64,000 bases of DNA from Trichosphaerium sp. ATCC 40318 (taxonomy: Eukaryota > Discosea > Flabellinia > Trichosidae), in the NCBI GenBank assembly GCA_038496445.1, contig JALMLS010000451.1, positions 85,380 to 149,379 on the forward strand, given 5' to 3'. The translations under genes and the position numbers were made by a program. The notes beneath the pieces are model-generated. The model had not been told where the DNA came from and did no database searches. It saw nothing but the letters and a program-made list of their open reading frames with translations. Positions 52,801 to 62,789 of the stretch are shown here, piece by piece. Within the stretch, counting starts at the first letter, position 1; each line of letters starts with the position of its first letter.

Positions 52801-53605
52801 TCATAATCATTAAAGTTGCTATCGATGATACGATGCATTTTTGCAGAAACAGAGCTTGTCAAATTGGCCCGAACAGGTCTTTTGAAAGCTTTAGAACGTC
52901 AAAATACAGATAATTGCGTACTTGGCCATCTTGTTACTTCGTAAAGCCCACTCTTCTAGTGTTTCATTACGCTGTTTTATCAACTCCTTTTTTTTGGTTA
53001 AAATTTGTAAATATTTCAGTTTAAAATAAACTGTAGATTACCTCTACTTTATCTATTTGTGCCCTGTATTGTGAACGAGCAACTGAGAAAACAGCACACA
53101 TATTTCTGTACTAAAACAAAACGAATTTGTCATTAAATTAGATTGATATGCCACAGTACCTTTTTACGGTTTACCATTTGTGCCGTAAGTTGCAATTCGC
53201 GTAATTGTACTATTAGTTCCTCTCCCATACGACTTTCCACCATATCATGGAGTCTACACATCTGAAAAGTGATTAATAATTTTTGCGTTGCTATTTTAAT
53301 ACTCTCTGGTACGCACTGAATTGAATAAGCTGCTGTGACAAAGTTGCAAAGCTAATAATAACGTAAATAAATAAATCTATCCCTTTTGTTACGTTCACTA
53401 ACCATCTAGAGCATCTAAGTATCGTTCCGTGTTGTTTAATATCTATAACAGTCAGTGATAGGTTTGTTGGAAAATATTACAATATAAATGCACAATAATT
53501 ATACACCAAGTAGCCCATACGTACCTTATTAATTTGGCCTTTGACGTTTTCGTACTCACCAGCCGTATTGTCAAACCTTTCCAAACTCGACTGCAGCTTC
53601 GCCAT
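49832..53605 (-). CDS. BAR-like, RGS and DUF547 multidomain protein
   Basis: Around 900 residues in more than 20 short exons. The N-terminus is a long helical, BAR-like segment (MAKLQSSLERFDNTAGEYEN, then MCRLHDMVESRMGEELIVQL and ARSQYRAQIDKVE). An RGS-type domain follows (KKFCKRLLTIEIVEFLIAVN, later IRTLKENDLVCRFNQS). After a basic Ser/Lys linker, a DUF547 domain is recognisable: LTFFVNIYTVLNMH, IPFTLREINFAVLRANMPRP and LLQWYIKDF. The C-terminal tail is Ser/Arg/Pro rich and probably phosphorylated. RGS domains speed GTP hydrolysis on G-alpha; a BAR part would target curved membrane. I infer a membrane-linked G-protein regulator. Middle exon junctions are approximate. Confidence 0.7.
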
Positions 53606-53727
53606 GTACGCGCTTTTTGCGCTCGCCAGGTTCAAAAGAGCAAAATACACTCGCGTGTTGAGTTACGAAATAAGTCAAGCCTTTTGCTTAACGAGACCGT
53701 AAACTCAACACAACACCCACATAAACA

Positions 53728-54824
53728 ATGGACGTCGAAAACGTTGAAGACTTGATAAACTACGTGTTTGAACCAGACCATGACTTCCCTGATGTGCCAT
53801 CAAAACAAGAATACAAAAGGCTCAAGCGTGTAATGCACATCATGGTGCGCTTCTACGAGAAGGGCTCAAAGACGAAAAAGATGAATCTAGAAATTTTCAA
53901 GGCAGACGCTGAAAGAATGCTCACAGATGAGAGGATGATGCTCGAACAACTAAAAAGCCTCGAAGATTTCCCAGCTTTCCATCCAAGAAAACAAGACTAC
54001 ATTGACGGAATCAAGGACGAATTAAAGAAGCTAGGTGACTACAAGCCACAAAGCGAGAAACGAATCGTCGATACGGAAAAACTTTACAAATGGTCTTTAA
54101 AGATTGTTGAATCTGTTCATTGGCTCGAGGTACGCGTAGCATACACGAAGCGAGCGTCATTCGCTGTTTTGTCAAGTTGTAAGTGGGTTCACTTTTTTAC
54201 TTAGTCGCAACTCGGAAAATACATCCTAGAACTTTACCCAGACGCACAAGTTGACAAATTAGAGGAGAAAGAAATAACCCCAGAAACATACAGAATTTAC
54301 AAGCGTGGTCTCGATGAAATCACCTACAATCTGCAAGAATCGCAAGACTTTTTCCAAGCAAGTTTAGACGGCAGACTACAAGAATTTCATAAAATACACA
54401 AGGCAAGAAACACGCGTAACATTTTTTTTCTTTCTTACATTTGTTTTTGTAGAAAATGATTGAAGTGCAATTGAAAGCGCTAGAGAAATACCCTGATGAC
54501 AATGATAGGAAAAAAATAATTACAGAGGAGTTGAAAAAAGATATGGATTTTGTAGAGCATAACATGGTCGCTAACCCTAACAGCATGAAGCACCGTGCTA
54601 AGGTAAGTGTGATGCAATTTTTTTTGCCAACAGAACGTCATCTAATGTTGCTGTAGATGCAAGACATTCACAAAGATTTTTTTGCCGTATTGAAATGGCA
54701 ACGCGCACATCTCGTAAAAGCCGGATACGGTGAACCAGATAAACCAGGCGAGGAACCAAAACCTGTACGAGTAAAAAGGTTGAAACCAAAGCTAAAACTT
54801 CACCAAGGTCCTATTCCAACCTAG
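53728..54824 (+). CDS. Helical charged protein, unknown; may be extended by the GGCPVDH module
   Basis: Four exons give about 300 residues, starting MDVENVEDLINYVFEPDHDF. The whole chain is alpha-helical and highly charged (KRLKRVMHIMVRFYEKGSK, EEKEITPETYRIYKRGL, QSQ-like LQESQDFFQASLDGRLQEFH), without Cys or membrane segments. I do not recognise it. Read straight through, it ends RLKPKLKLHQGPIPT with TAG at 54822-54824. A possible intron from the GTTGAAACC at about 54778 to that same TAG would replace this end, in frame, with the GGCPVDH repeats that follow. The RGS gene starts 122 bp away on the other strand. Confidence 0.6.
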
Positions 54825-54828
54825 CGCT

Positions 54829-55032
54829 ATGGGCGGTTGCCCTGTAGATCATAAATCAATGCCTAAATCTAACGGAGGATGTCCTGTAGACCACAAGGCA
54901 AAGCCAAAGGCAGCCGGAGGTTGTCCAGTAGATCATACTGCAAAAGCTGGAGAGTCAAAAGATGGACTAAAAATTCACCGCTTGTACGAAAAGGATGCTA
55001 AGGTCAAGCCTTCTCTTACTTTCGACGATTAA
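54829..55032 (+). CDS. Triple GGCPVDH repeat module (short ORF or alternative last exon)
   Basis: Sixty-seven codons from an ATG only 4 bp after the previous stop. It holds three copies of GGCPVDH(K/T) separated by Lys/Pro/Ala linkers, then KIHRLYEKDAKVKPS and LTFDD. Cys-Pro followed by Val is the heme regulatory motif seen, for example, near the N-terminus of holocytochrome c synthases, and the His two residues on could be a second ligand. It is too short and lacks the synthase core, so it is not that enzyme. It may be a separate ORF or the spliced C-terminus of the upstream gene. Heme or metal binding is an inference. Confidence 0.5.
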   Translation: MGGCPVDHKSMPKSNGGCPVDHKAKPKAAGGCPVDHTAKAGESKDGLKIHRLYEKDAKVKPSLTFDD

Positions 55033-55161
55033 TTAGTTTCAAAAAAAGCGCATTTGACACAATTTTAATGAGTTACAGCCCAAAACTCAATTTTTTCTCA
55101 AATAAACTTAATTGTTTTTATTATAATTTACACTACTTTACACTGCTTTAATTGGTATGTA

Positions 55162-56551
55162 TTACCAATGTGTAGTACCTCTACGATCCCTTACACTGTC
55201 ATAACCATTCATTTCAATGGCATCTGTTGCTGGGAAGTAAGTCTTCAAAAGAAATTGTAATGTCCTATTTCCGAATATCAGTTTGTTTGAAAGCAAATGA
55301 ATGACAAACCTTATTTTCTTTTCTACATATTTCATATCCTCCTGCATTTCTTTAAGTTGGATCACATGCACTCTAATGCTATTTGTCATTTGGACGAACA
55401 AACGTTCACCATAATCTATAAAACGATCGACTTGTTGGTGGGTTATTAGAAATGATTTGTATCTACCAAGTGTTAAACACTACTCAGTACAGTAACATTA
55501 CTCAGTCACATAAATAGTACATTGCGTATTGATGTTCCACAATATCTGTCACTTTATCCTGAGGAATCAATCCAGATATGGTATGCTTGAGATCCAAGCC
55601 AAACCCAGGCACTAGTAGGCAGAGTAAGCACAAGGTAGTGCACAAAATTCTCGTACTAGTAAGTTTGTATATTTCTCGCACTTTAACTCGCTTGAGTTCT
55701 TTCTTTAACATCTTCACAACAGCTTGTGCGCCCTCGTAATCGAACAGTGCGATCATTTCATTGTATTGTGGTAAAAATTTTTCCCATTGTTTGTACTTGT
55801 ATCGTTGGAGTACATGTTTATCAAAGTCTCTTTGTGTAGAAGCTTCAAACAAGGTAAGACTCAAAAGCGAAAGGAATACTGCGTACTCTTAGTGAGTGAA
55901 GATATACGTGGAGGAGATGGATATGGATCAGGCAAAGCTAATCTTTGTGAGCTTCTAATCAAAAAGACTTGTCAACTTACTATTTAACATTTTTAATGTA
56001 TTAGCTCTGGGAGGTCTATACGGTGATCTAAAAGTATCTGTGCCTGGATCATACGCTACTTGTACTTTACCATAATGTCGTAACGGCAAAAACCTTGAAT
56101 GAAGTACCTGCTCCGTGCTTACCATGTAATCTAGAGAAATCAAGAAAGTTGTAGCCCACTTCTTCTCCACTTGTTTCGGATTCCAGGTCAGACGTTGCCT
56201 CTGACGACATTTTGCTGGACGTGGACTCATTGTCAGAGTGTTGCAACCATTGGTGCTTTGTACCCCTTTCTTTAATTGGATGTTAACAAAGTGAATGTTT
56301 AACACTTCAATAGCGAGACATACGCGGGGTGAGGAAGCTGTCATCATCAATTGCTCGTGGCGTTTTGAAAATTACTGGTTTGTCGTCACTTAGCTGTATT
56401 TCAGTAGTAGGTACATCTATACGTGTAAGAGGTAGCAGACGTGGTTTTTCTTACCCAAGGACGCTCGATTTGCTGTAAGTTCGCTGTCCGAGTGGTGTAA
56501 ACGCTCTTCGAGATCCTCATGGTCGCTTGACTGTTGCTCAGCATCAGACAT
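55162..56551 (-). CDS. Acidic Ser-rich protein with helical C-terminus, unknown
   Basis: About 330 residues in seven or eight exons. Starting MSDAEQQSSDHEDLEERLHH, the first half is acidic and Ser rich (DNESTSSKMSSEATSDLESE), probably disordered and phosphorylated. A middle stretch (VQVAYDPGTDTFRSPYRPPR; PDPYPSPPRISS) is Pro rich. The second half is helical: DKHVLQRYKYKQWEKFLPQY, YEGAQAVVKMLKKELKRVK, ISGLIPQDKVTDIVEHQYA and VIQLKEMQEDMKYVEKKI. The pattern recalls subunits of small tethering complexes such as BORC/BLOC, but no family is certain. Several acceptors had to be the second AG to keep the frame open. The last exon is the least certain. Confidence 0.5.
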
Positions 56552-56971
56552 GTTAATTTGACTAAACCAGAATTGAGTTTTAAACTTCGCACAATAAATT
56601 CAAAATTAGCTCGTTGAGTTCTATTTGAATCATCTAGTAAGATCCACGTCGTCACACACTGGTACGCACGCTAACTAGTTTACGTTTAAAAAAGCGTCGA
56701 GGCTTAAAACACTTCTGTAATAACCAGTATGCGATAAATTAAGCAGAGAAAATGTGTTGTACGCCTTTCTACAAAGGCCTGCCCTTGATCCGCTGGAGAA
56801 GCTAATAACTCCTCAAACAACCTTTTTACTCTATTTAATCGCTATTGTGCTGGTTATTGATAAAATGCGAAGACTTCGGCGCTAACCAACTTGATTTGAC
56901 AAACAAAGAATCAACAAGCCTCTTATTTCTCGCTAATAGGTTGAATTGATACACACAGAACTAACCTCGCA

Positions 56972-59228
56972 ATGACCGAACCTAATGAAACGCCTCCATA
57001 CAAACCTCTCCCATTTCAGCCATCGAATGCAGAAAAAACAATAGTGCAACCGGTAGGTGTCAAGTTGTTAGCGGCTCGCAATTTCGTTTTTTGGACACCC
57101 TCACGTGTCTTGTCCGTAAGTTTCTGACTCCTCTCAGGATCCTGCACAGCAAGGCCCTCCAGAGATACCTGACGACGAAATTAATTATGACGACTCAGGT
57201 TTCTTGGGTAAAGGCGCATATGGATACGTCTACAAAGGTATGAGGCAAAAAGCGTTTTTGTCAAAATATTATTTTGATTCACATTGCTGACCGACAAAAA
57301 GGTACTTGCAGAAATAAGACTGTAGCCATCAAGGTGCCTAAAGAGTCTTTGCCTCCAAGCAAATTGGAGCAATTCAGACAAGAAGTACAGACCATGAGGT
57401 ACTGGCATTGCTTTTGATGTTTTTTTTTTGGTGCTGACTGGACGTTATATAGGCGTATTTTTCATCCAAATGTTGTATTGTTCATGGGCGCTAACACCTC
57501 GGGCGGTAAAATTAAAATTATTACAGAATTATGCAGCACAGATGTTGAAAAATTGTTGAGGGTAAGCAAAATTGTTTATTAACCGTTTAACATTTTCTGG
57601 TAGAGCAAGAAAAACCTTCCTCTAAAACTACGTCTCTTGATGGCTAAAGGTGCAGCTCTTGGTATGAATTGGCTACATGGTATCGTCAAGATGGTTCACA
57701 GGGATCTTAAGACGGCCAATCTTTTGGTGCGTATTTTTCATTCATATTAGTACTTTATTGCTTATACATTGTGCAGGTTGCTGCTGATGGTACCGTAAAG
57801 GTTGCTGATTTTGGTTTCGGGAAAGTTTTTGAGGCTGGAAAAACATTCAGAGGAAGAGCAAAAGGTACTCCCTTGTGGATGGCACCAGAGGTTATGCTTG
57901 GAAAGCCAACAGACGAAAGACGGGATGTATACAGTTTTGGTATCATTTTGTGGGAGTTCATTACCGGCGAAGAGCCTTTCCAACAGTTCTCTGATTGGCA
58001 TACTTTCAAAACGTACGTTAATAGAAATTAACCGAAAAATCTTCAACGAATAAGATGATTGTGCGTGCTGACAAATTCTTATAAAGCGCTGTTGCTGTGA
58101 ACCATGTTCGCCCAGAGATTCCAGCCGGTACATTGCCGTGCTTGAAGTATTTGATCGAGTGTTGTTGGCAACCATCATTCACAGACCGCCCATCCTTTGC
58201 TGAAGTTATCTTCCGTTTGAATGAGGCCATAGTTGATTGCGCTATTGAGGATAAACGTGGTAAAGAGTTTTGGAAGAAGTACTTCCTTATCAACAAACAA
58301 GTACAGTAGTTTTTATTTTGTACCTCTTACATTAATGGCGCGTTTTATAGGATCTTCAATTGGAAGTTCCTTGGGATGAATTCAAAACAGCTCTCCAAAA
58401 AGAGATTGGCTTGACCAGTGTAGAGTGCTTGGATGAAACCACATCTCCAGATTGCTTGAAAGAGTTTTTGTGTACGTAATCTTGTTGTTGTGCTTCTACT
58501 GGTTGTGACGCTTTATTTAAAGGTCTCGCTGTCAACATTCCAAAGTTAGAAATAATCCTAAAGGAAGAAGAGGATGCCCCCAAAAGAACCAAATATGCTG
58601 TTACACCTGCCGATCCTGTGGCCCAAACAAAGAAAGTTACATTGGAAACATTCAATTTTGTTATGCAATGGTTTGGCCCATTCATTACAAAGCAAGATGG
58701 TAGACAAATCATCAATATGTTACATAATGTCAAACATTTTCCGTAAGCTAGCCTTATGCTTTCTCTATTTATTGACTGTTATAGATGGTTTCATGGATAC
58801 ATCTCATCAGGTGTTGCTGTTGAACGCTTGGAGAACAGAGATCCAGGCACCTTCCTTGTTAGGTTGTCCATAACAAGGTACTACCGATTAATATTAATAT
58901 TTCGTTGCTGACTACTTTTACTAGCCCTGGCAAACCTCTTACCTTGTCGGTGATGGTTACTTCTGGCGATAGATACGAAATCTCACATCGTCGTATTATT
59001 CACAAGAAATACGGCGAGCCATATATTATCAGGTACGAACGTTTTTTTGCTATGAGCTTAAAATCCACTCACGTGCTTAATTGTATTTTGCTAATGCCCC
59101 TTAGGATAAGCAACAAAGAGTATAGTTATGAAACTATACCTCAGCTAATAGAGGGATGTCGCGGACTCCTGAAGCTCACAAAGGCCTGTGATAAGAGAGC
59201 TGGTCGTTTGTCCAACTACATCTTCTAA
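56972..59228 (+). CDS. TKL-type kinase with C-terminal SH2 domain (Shk-like)
   Basis: Cytoplasmic protein kinase whose SH2 domain binds phosphotyrosine, the main SH2-kinase type of Amoebozoa. About 560 residues in 12 or so exons. Kinase: glycine loop LGKGAYGYVYKG, VAIKVPKE with catalytic Lys, HRDLKTANLLV (TKL-like HRDLKxxN), DFGFGK and GTPLWMAPEVM, then SDVYSFGI-like RDVYSFGIILWEF; all key residues are intact. A linker of about 150 residues follows. SH2: WFHGYISSG, GTFLVRLS with the phosphotyrosine-binding Arg, and a YSYETIPQLIEG end. The next gene downstream encodes a PH protein with repeated tyrosine motifs. Confidence 0.93.
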
Positions 59229-59706
59229 ATAGCAGCGCTCAAAGAACCTTAAGTACTTCTCCGGCTGCTAATTTACCCTCTTTTTAAAATAAGCTGAAGG
59301 CGGTAGCCAACGGTGGTGACTGTGAACAATATTACAAATAAACCACGCCACTTACTACTTTGCATATGTTCGCTTAAAAGTAGTTTGTCAGTTGGTTTAT
59401 TGGCAATAATAGTGATGCGCTCAAACAATACATATACAACAAAATAAAGGATGTTTGCATGAAGCCAATAAACAAACGGTTAAGCACAGTGACTGGTTTT
59501 ATAGACTTACTGTTCAATGAATACTTTCTATCCACAAACTAAACAGAGGTTTGCATTTGGTTACCTTTTTCACTATTGTACTATAGGACATGGTTGCTGG
59601 AGGATTTGTTGCATACAGGAATTTTAACTAAATTGTACAAAAACGGTGACTTAGGGACATTGTGCATTGATTTTGTAAACAACAATTACGCGCACGTAGA
59701 GCCGTA
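59229..59706. other. Intergenic region between kinase and PH gene
   Basis: About 480 bp of AT-rich DNA with the kinase 3' UTR and the next promoter. An unusually long near-repeat is not visible. No coding signal. Confidence 0.4.
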
Positions 59707-61025
59707 ATGGCAGACGAAATTTATAAGGGATGGGTCAGCAAAAAAGGGGGCCCAAGCAGAAGGGCACGTGATGATATTAAACACGAGTGGCGGTAAAACT
59801 GTAGTTAACAGTTATCCACAGTGCCGTAGTTTTCACGTGTATTAATGTAATTGTAATTTTCTGATTTACACTAATAGAATTGGACCAAGAGACTTCTAGT
59901 GCTTACAGCAACTGATATTAGCTACTACACAGTAAAAAAGGTACTTCAGAAGCTTTACATTGTTTTTGGTTTACAATCATAACGAATTCAGAAAGGACGT
60001 CGTAGCGTTAAAGGAACTATTCCTATGAAGCACGTTATACGTGCTGTTTTAAAGATAGAGGGTAATGGCCCACAAGGATTTGAAATACGAACGGACTACC
60101 GTATATTTCGCATGCGTGTAGGTACGTGTAGTAAACAACCGTCAGAGATGGGCTCCGTTATTTTCTGATTTCTTGCAGTATATGTACCAACTTGTTAACA
60201 ACATCTAGCGCCTTCTGACGCAGCAAAATGGGTAGAAAGAATTAATGACGTTGTCACAGGCAAATGTACGAATGATTGATCGTTTTAGTGCTTACTTGGA
60301 TAAAGACAAACGAGGAGCACAACGCGCGGGTATAGGCAGATCCAACACTACAGCGCCGGCGCCTAGATCAACTAATCGAGAATTTGATAGCTTCGCGTCT
60401 CATAGTAACAGAAGGTAGGCCTAACAGTTTTGTGTTTTATCTTATTCTACAAATTAGCATGCCAGCAAGATCAAACGCAAGACAAGCGCATACTGTTCGC
60501 GATGTACATAAGTCTCGAGCTCGTGTAGCAGAATTTTTTGGTGACGAACCACAACAGTACAAAGAACTACCTACCGAAAGGCCTAGAGCAGAAACAGAAA
60601 AAGGATTTGTACTGGATCCTCCAGAACCACAAGTTCGTCGTGGAACTCAAGTTGGCGATTATACCGAAATGCCCGGAGGATCATTCCAACCTGTCTCAAC
60701 AGATTACAATAGCTTACCAGTCTCCACGTCGCGACCACCAGCACTCACTATGGATGACTACCAGCGGATGCCCACCCGAGATACTCGTTCAGAAAACAAG
60801 GCATACGCCTCCCTGGGGCCACGAGGCGATAGAAATCGTGTGGGAATAGCCAACTATCACCAAAAGCCAAAACAAGTAACTGCTAGTCCGGGAGAATACG
60901 CAGCTCTCCCAATAGCCAGTAGGCGAGTTCATTTTAGGTGCGTTCTTTGAGAGAGGTGGCTTTGCTAATTCTCAACAGCTAGATACAGAAATACCAAGGA
61001 TGGGTCACAATCAATTTTAAAGTAG
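59707..61025 (+). CDS. PH-domain protein with seven spaced tyrosine motifs, docking-protein-like
   Basis: The N-terminal PH domain reads GWVSKKGGPSRR, NWTKRLLVLTATDISYYTV, GFEIRTDYRIFRMRV and APSDAAKWVERI. The C-terminal half is disordered and carries motifs at about 15-25 residue spacing: QYKELP, DYTEMP, DYNSLP, DYQRMP, AYASLG, NYHQKP and EYAALP. Six fit Y-x-x-(L/M/K)-P. Such sites suit SH2 docking, as in IRS or Gab adaptors. The first intron has a GC donor (GCACGT at 59764). Around 60236 two readings compete: read-through ending the PH helix, or a 28-nt intron after AAATGG, which alone keeps the downstream frame open. The stop is at 61025 if the last GTGCGT intron is used, otherwise near 60950. 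Confidence 0.7.
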
Positions 61026-61109
61026 TGTAGAACAACATAGTTGAGACCATTCGTCAATCATTTAAGTGAGTGCCTTAAATAAAGTTGTAGAGTCGTAGTA
61101 CCGTGCTTG

Positions 61110-62639
61110 ATGGCGCAAGGCCCTCTTATAAACCTGAAAGCGTTTAAAAAGCAAGCAAATGACAGATTAGCCAAAGGAGTGGGTGAAGTCGATCAATGGA
61201 TGAAAGAAGCGCTGCAAACCAGCTCAGTTGATATAAACGTGGAAAAATTAGTTTATTTGCCTCCAACTGATTTAATTAACTCCAAGATTGATGAACAGCT
61301 TGCAAAGGACAACTCGTTCTTCAAGAACCCTAAAACTGACTCTGCTATGTTCATACAGCTCGCTCCTATTATAACAATAAAAGAAATACACCAACGAACG
61401 AAACAATGTAAACTACATAGCGTACAGCAAGCGTTGGTGCCGTCAAAAGACAAAAAGGAGGTAAATTACGTTTCTACACACAAGCCACAAGGACTGCCTT
61501 TCAAACCAATCGCAAAAGACGACCTAGTAATAAGTGTAGCTATATACCACCCAGCTTCCAGTCATAAAGTTCAAGTACGTTTCTCCCATAATTTTTTTTC
61601 TTTTTGTTTTTGACCTTATTTAACCTTTTGCATCAAGGAGCACCTTGTTTTGGGCAGTACGTTACTGTCGGAACTTAAAGACAAGATCTATTGCCTCAGC
61701 GAGCACATACTGAAACCACATCTCTCAAATGGTGGCTTTTTCTTCATTGAAGGTACTTTTTATTTGGATATGCGCGAACCAGATAAACCAGATGATATAA
61801 GTGACTCGGAAGACAGTGAAGTACGCAATACCATCCTTTGGAATTTCTTACAACTCTTAGGATGAAATAGACGATCATGGCGTACGACCTTCACGCAAGC
61901 CTCTTGATTATAGTGAGTACGTAGTTTATATCATGCTAAACGTTATCCGTTTCTTATCAAGAACAAAGAAAGTCTTGCATCATCGTTGACACACATTTTT
62001 TCTGAAAATTGTCACTTATGTTCAGTGACACGTCTTCGCTATCCCGACTGCCAATTTTAATGTTACACAGGCTCATTATAAAGTGGATGAAATTGCACAA
62101 TTCAGAGGAAAATATGAGAGACTATGGGGTGAGGGATGTGTCTGAGATTAAGAAGAAGATGATAGACAAAGTACAATTTCTTGACTTAAAGTAAGGCCTA
62201 TTTATTCACTACTTTTTATCTTTTTTTTAAACCTAAATCTAATCCTAACCCTAGATTTCATGTAAATAAAAAGTATGTATACATGCACCAAGGAAATTGC
62301 CAACATTACATGATATTCACAGAAGTCAGGTGAGTGCAACTTTCTTGTGTTTTTTTTTTCCAGTTTCGGTTACTTACTGTTAGTGCCACTAGGCTGTTCA
62401 ACGATACAGATGAACAAAATGCAAATCTTTATCCTATCAAGATATTTCAATCAAAAGTTAGAAGGCGTAAGTGTATGGTATGCAAGAAACTTGGAGCACG
62501 TTACGTCACGTATCGTGATAAATTAGCAAATACAAATCAATGCTTTTTTTGTGCACAATGTTATGAACAGTTACACTACGACATGGACGGTAACTTGTTA
62601 TACGAAGACTTTGAAGTCTTCCCATACTACCATGAATAA
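61110..62639 (+). CDS. SNAPC3: snRNA-activating protein complex subunit 3 (SNAP50)
   Basis: Core DNA-binding subunit of the complex that recognises the proximal sequence element of snRNA genes. About 400 residues. The diagnostic C-terminal block is present: FHVNKKYVYMHQGNCQHYMI, LYPIKIFQSK, CMVCKKLGARYVTYRDKLA, CFFCAQCYEQLHYD and a final YEDFEVFPYYHE. Four Cys in CxxC-like pairs plus a His form the zinc-binding part. The N-terminal half (LPPTDLINSKIDEQL; HLVLGSTLLSELKDKIYCLS) also follows SNAP50. Junctions in 61800-62100 are approximate. A 3' AATAAAATAAAA stretch follows the stop. Confidence 0.9.
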
Positions 62640-62789
62640 TGAATAAAATAAAATAAAAATGTAATATAAAAACAAGTGTTCTTTCTTGGTATCCCAAAGT
62701 GTTGAAGATGCTTTTTCTGAAAAAAGGAAAAAAACAAAGTTGACTTAGGCAGTCACATTTAGTTTCATTTTTTAATTCTCAGTGACGAG

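Noticed and set aside
54829-55032. Holocytochrome c synthase as the identity of the GGCPVDH ORF
   Set aside because: Only the Cys-Pro motifs are shared; the conserved synthase core is absent.
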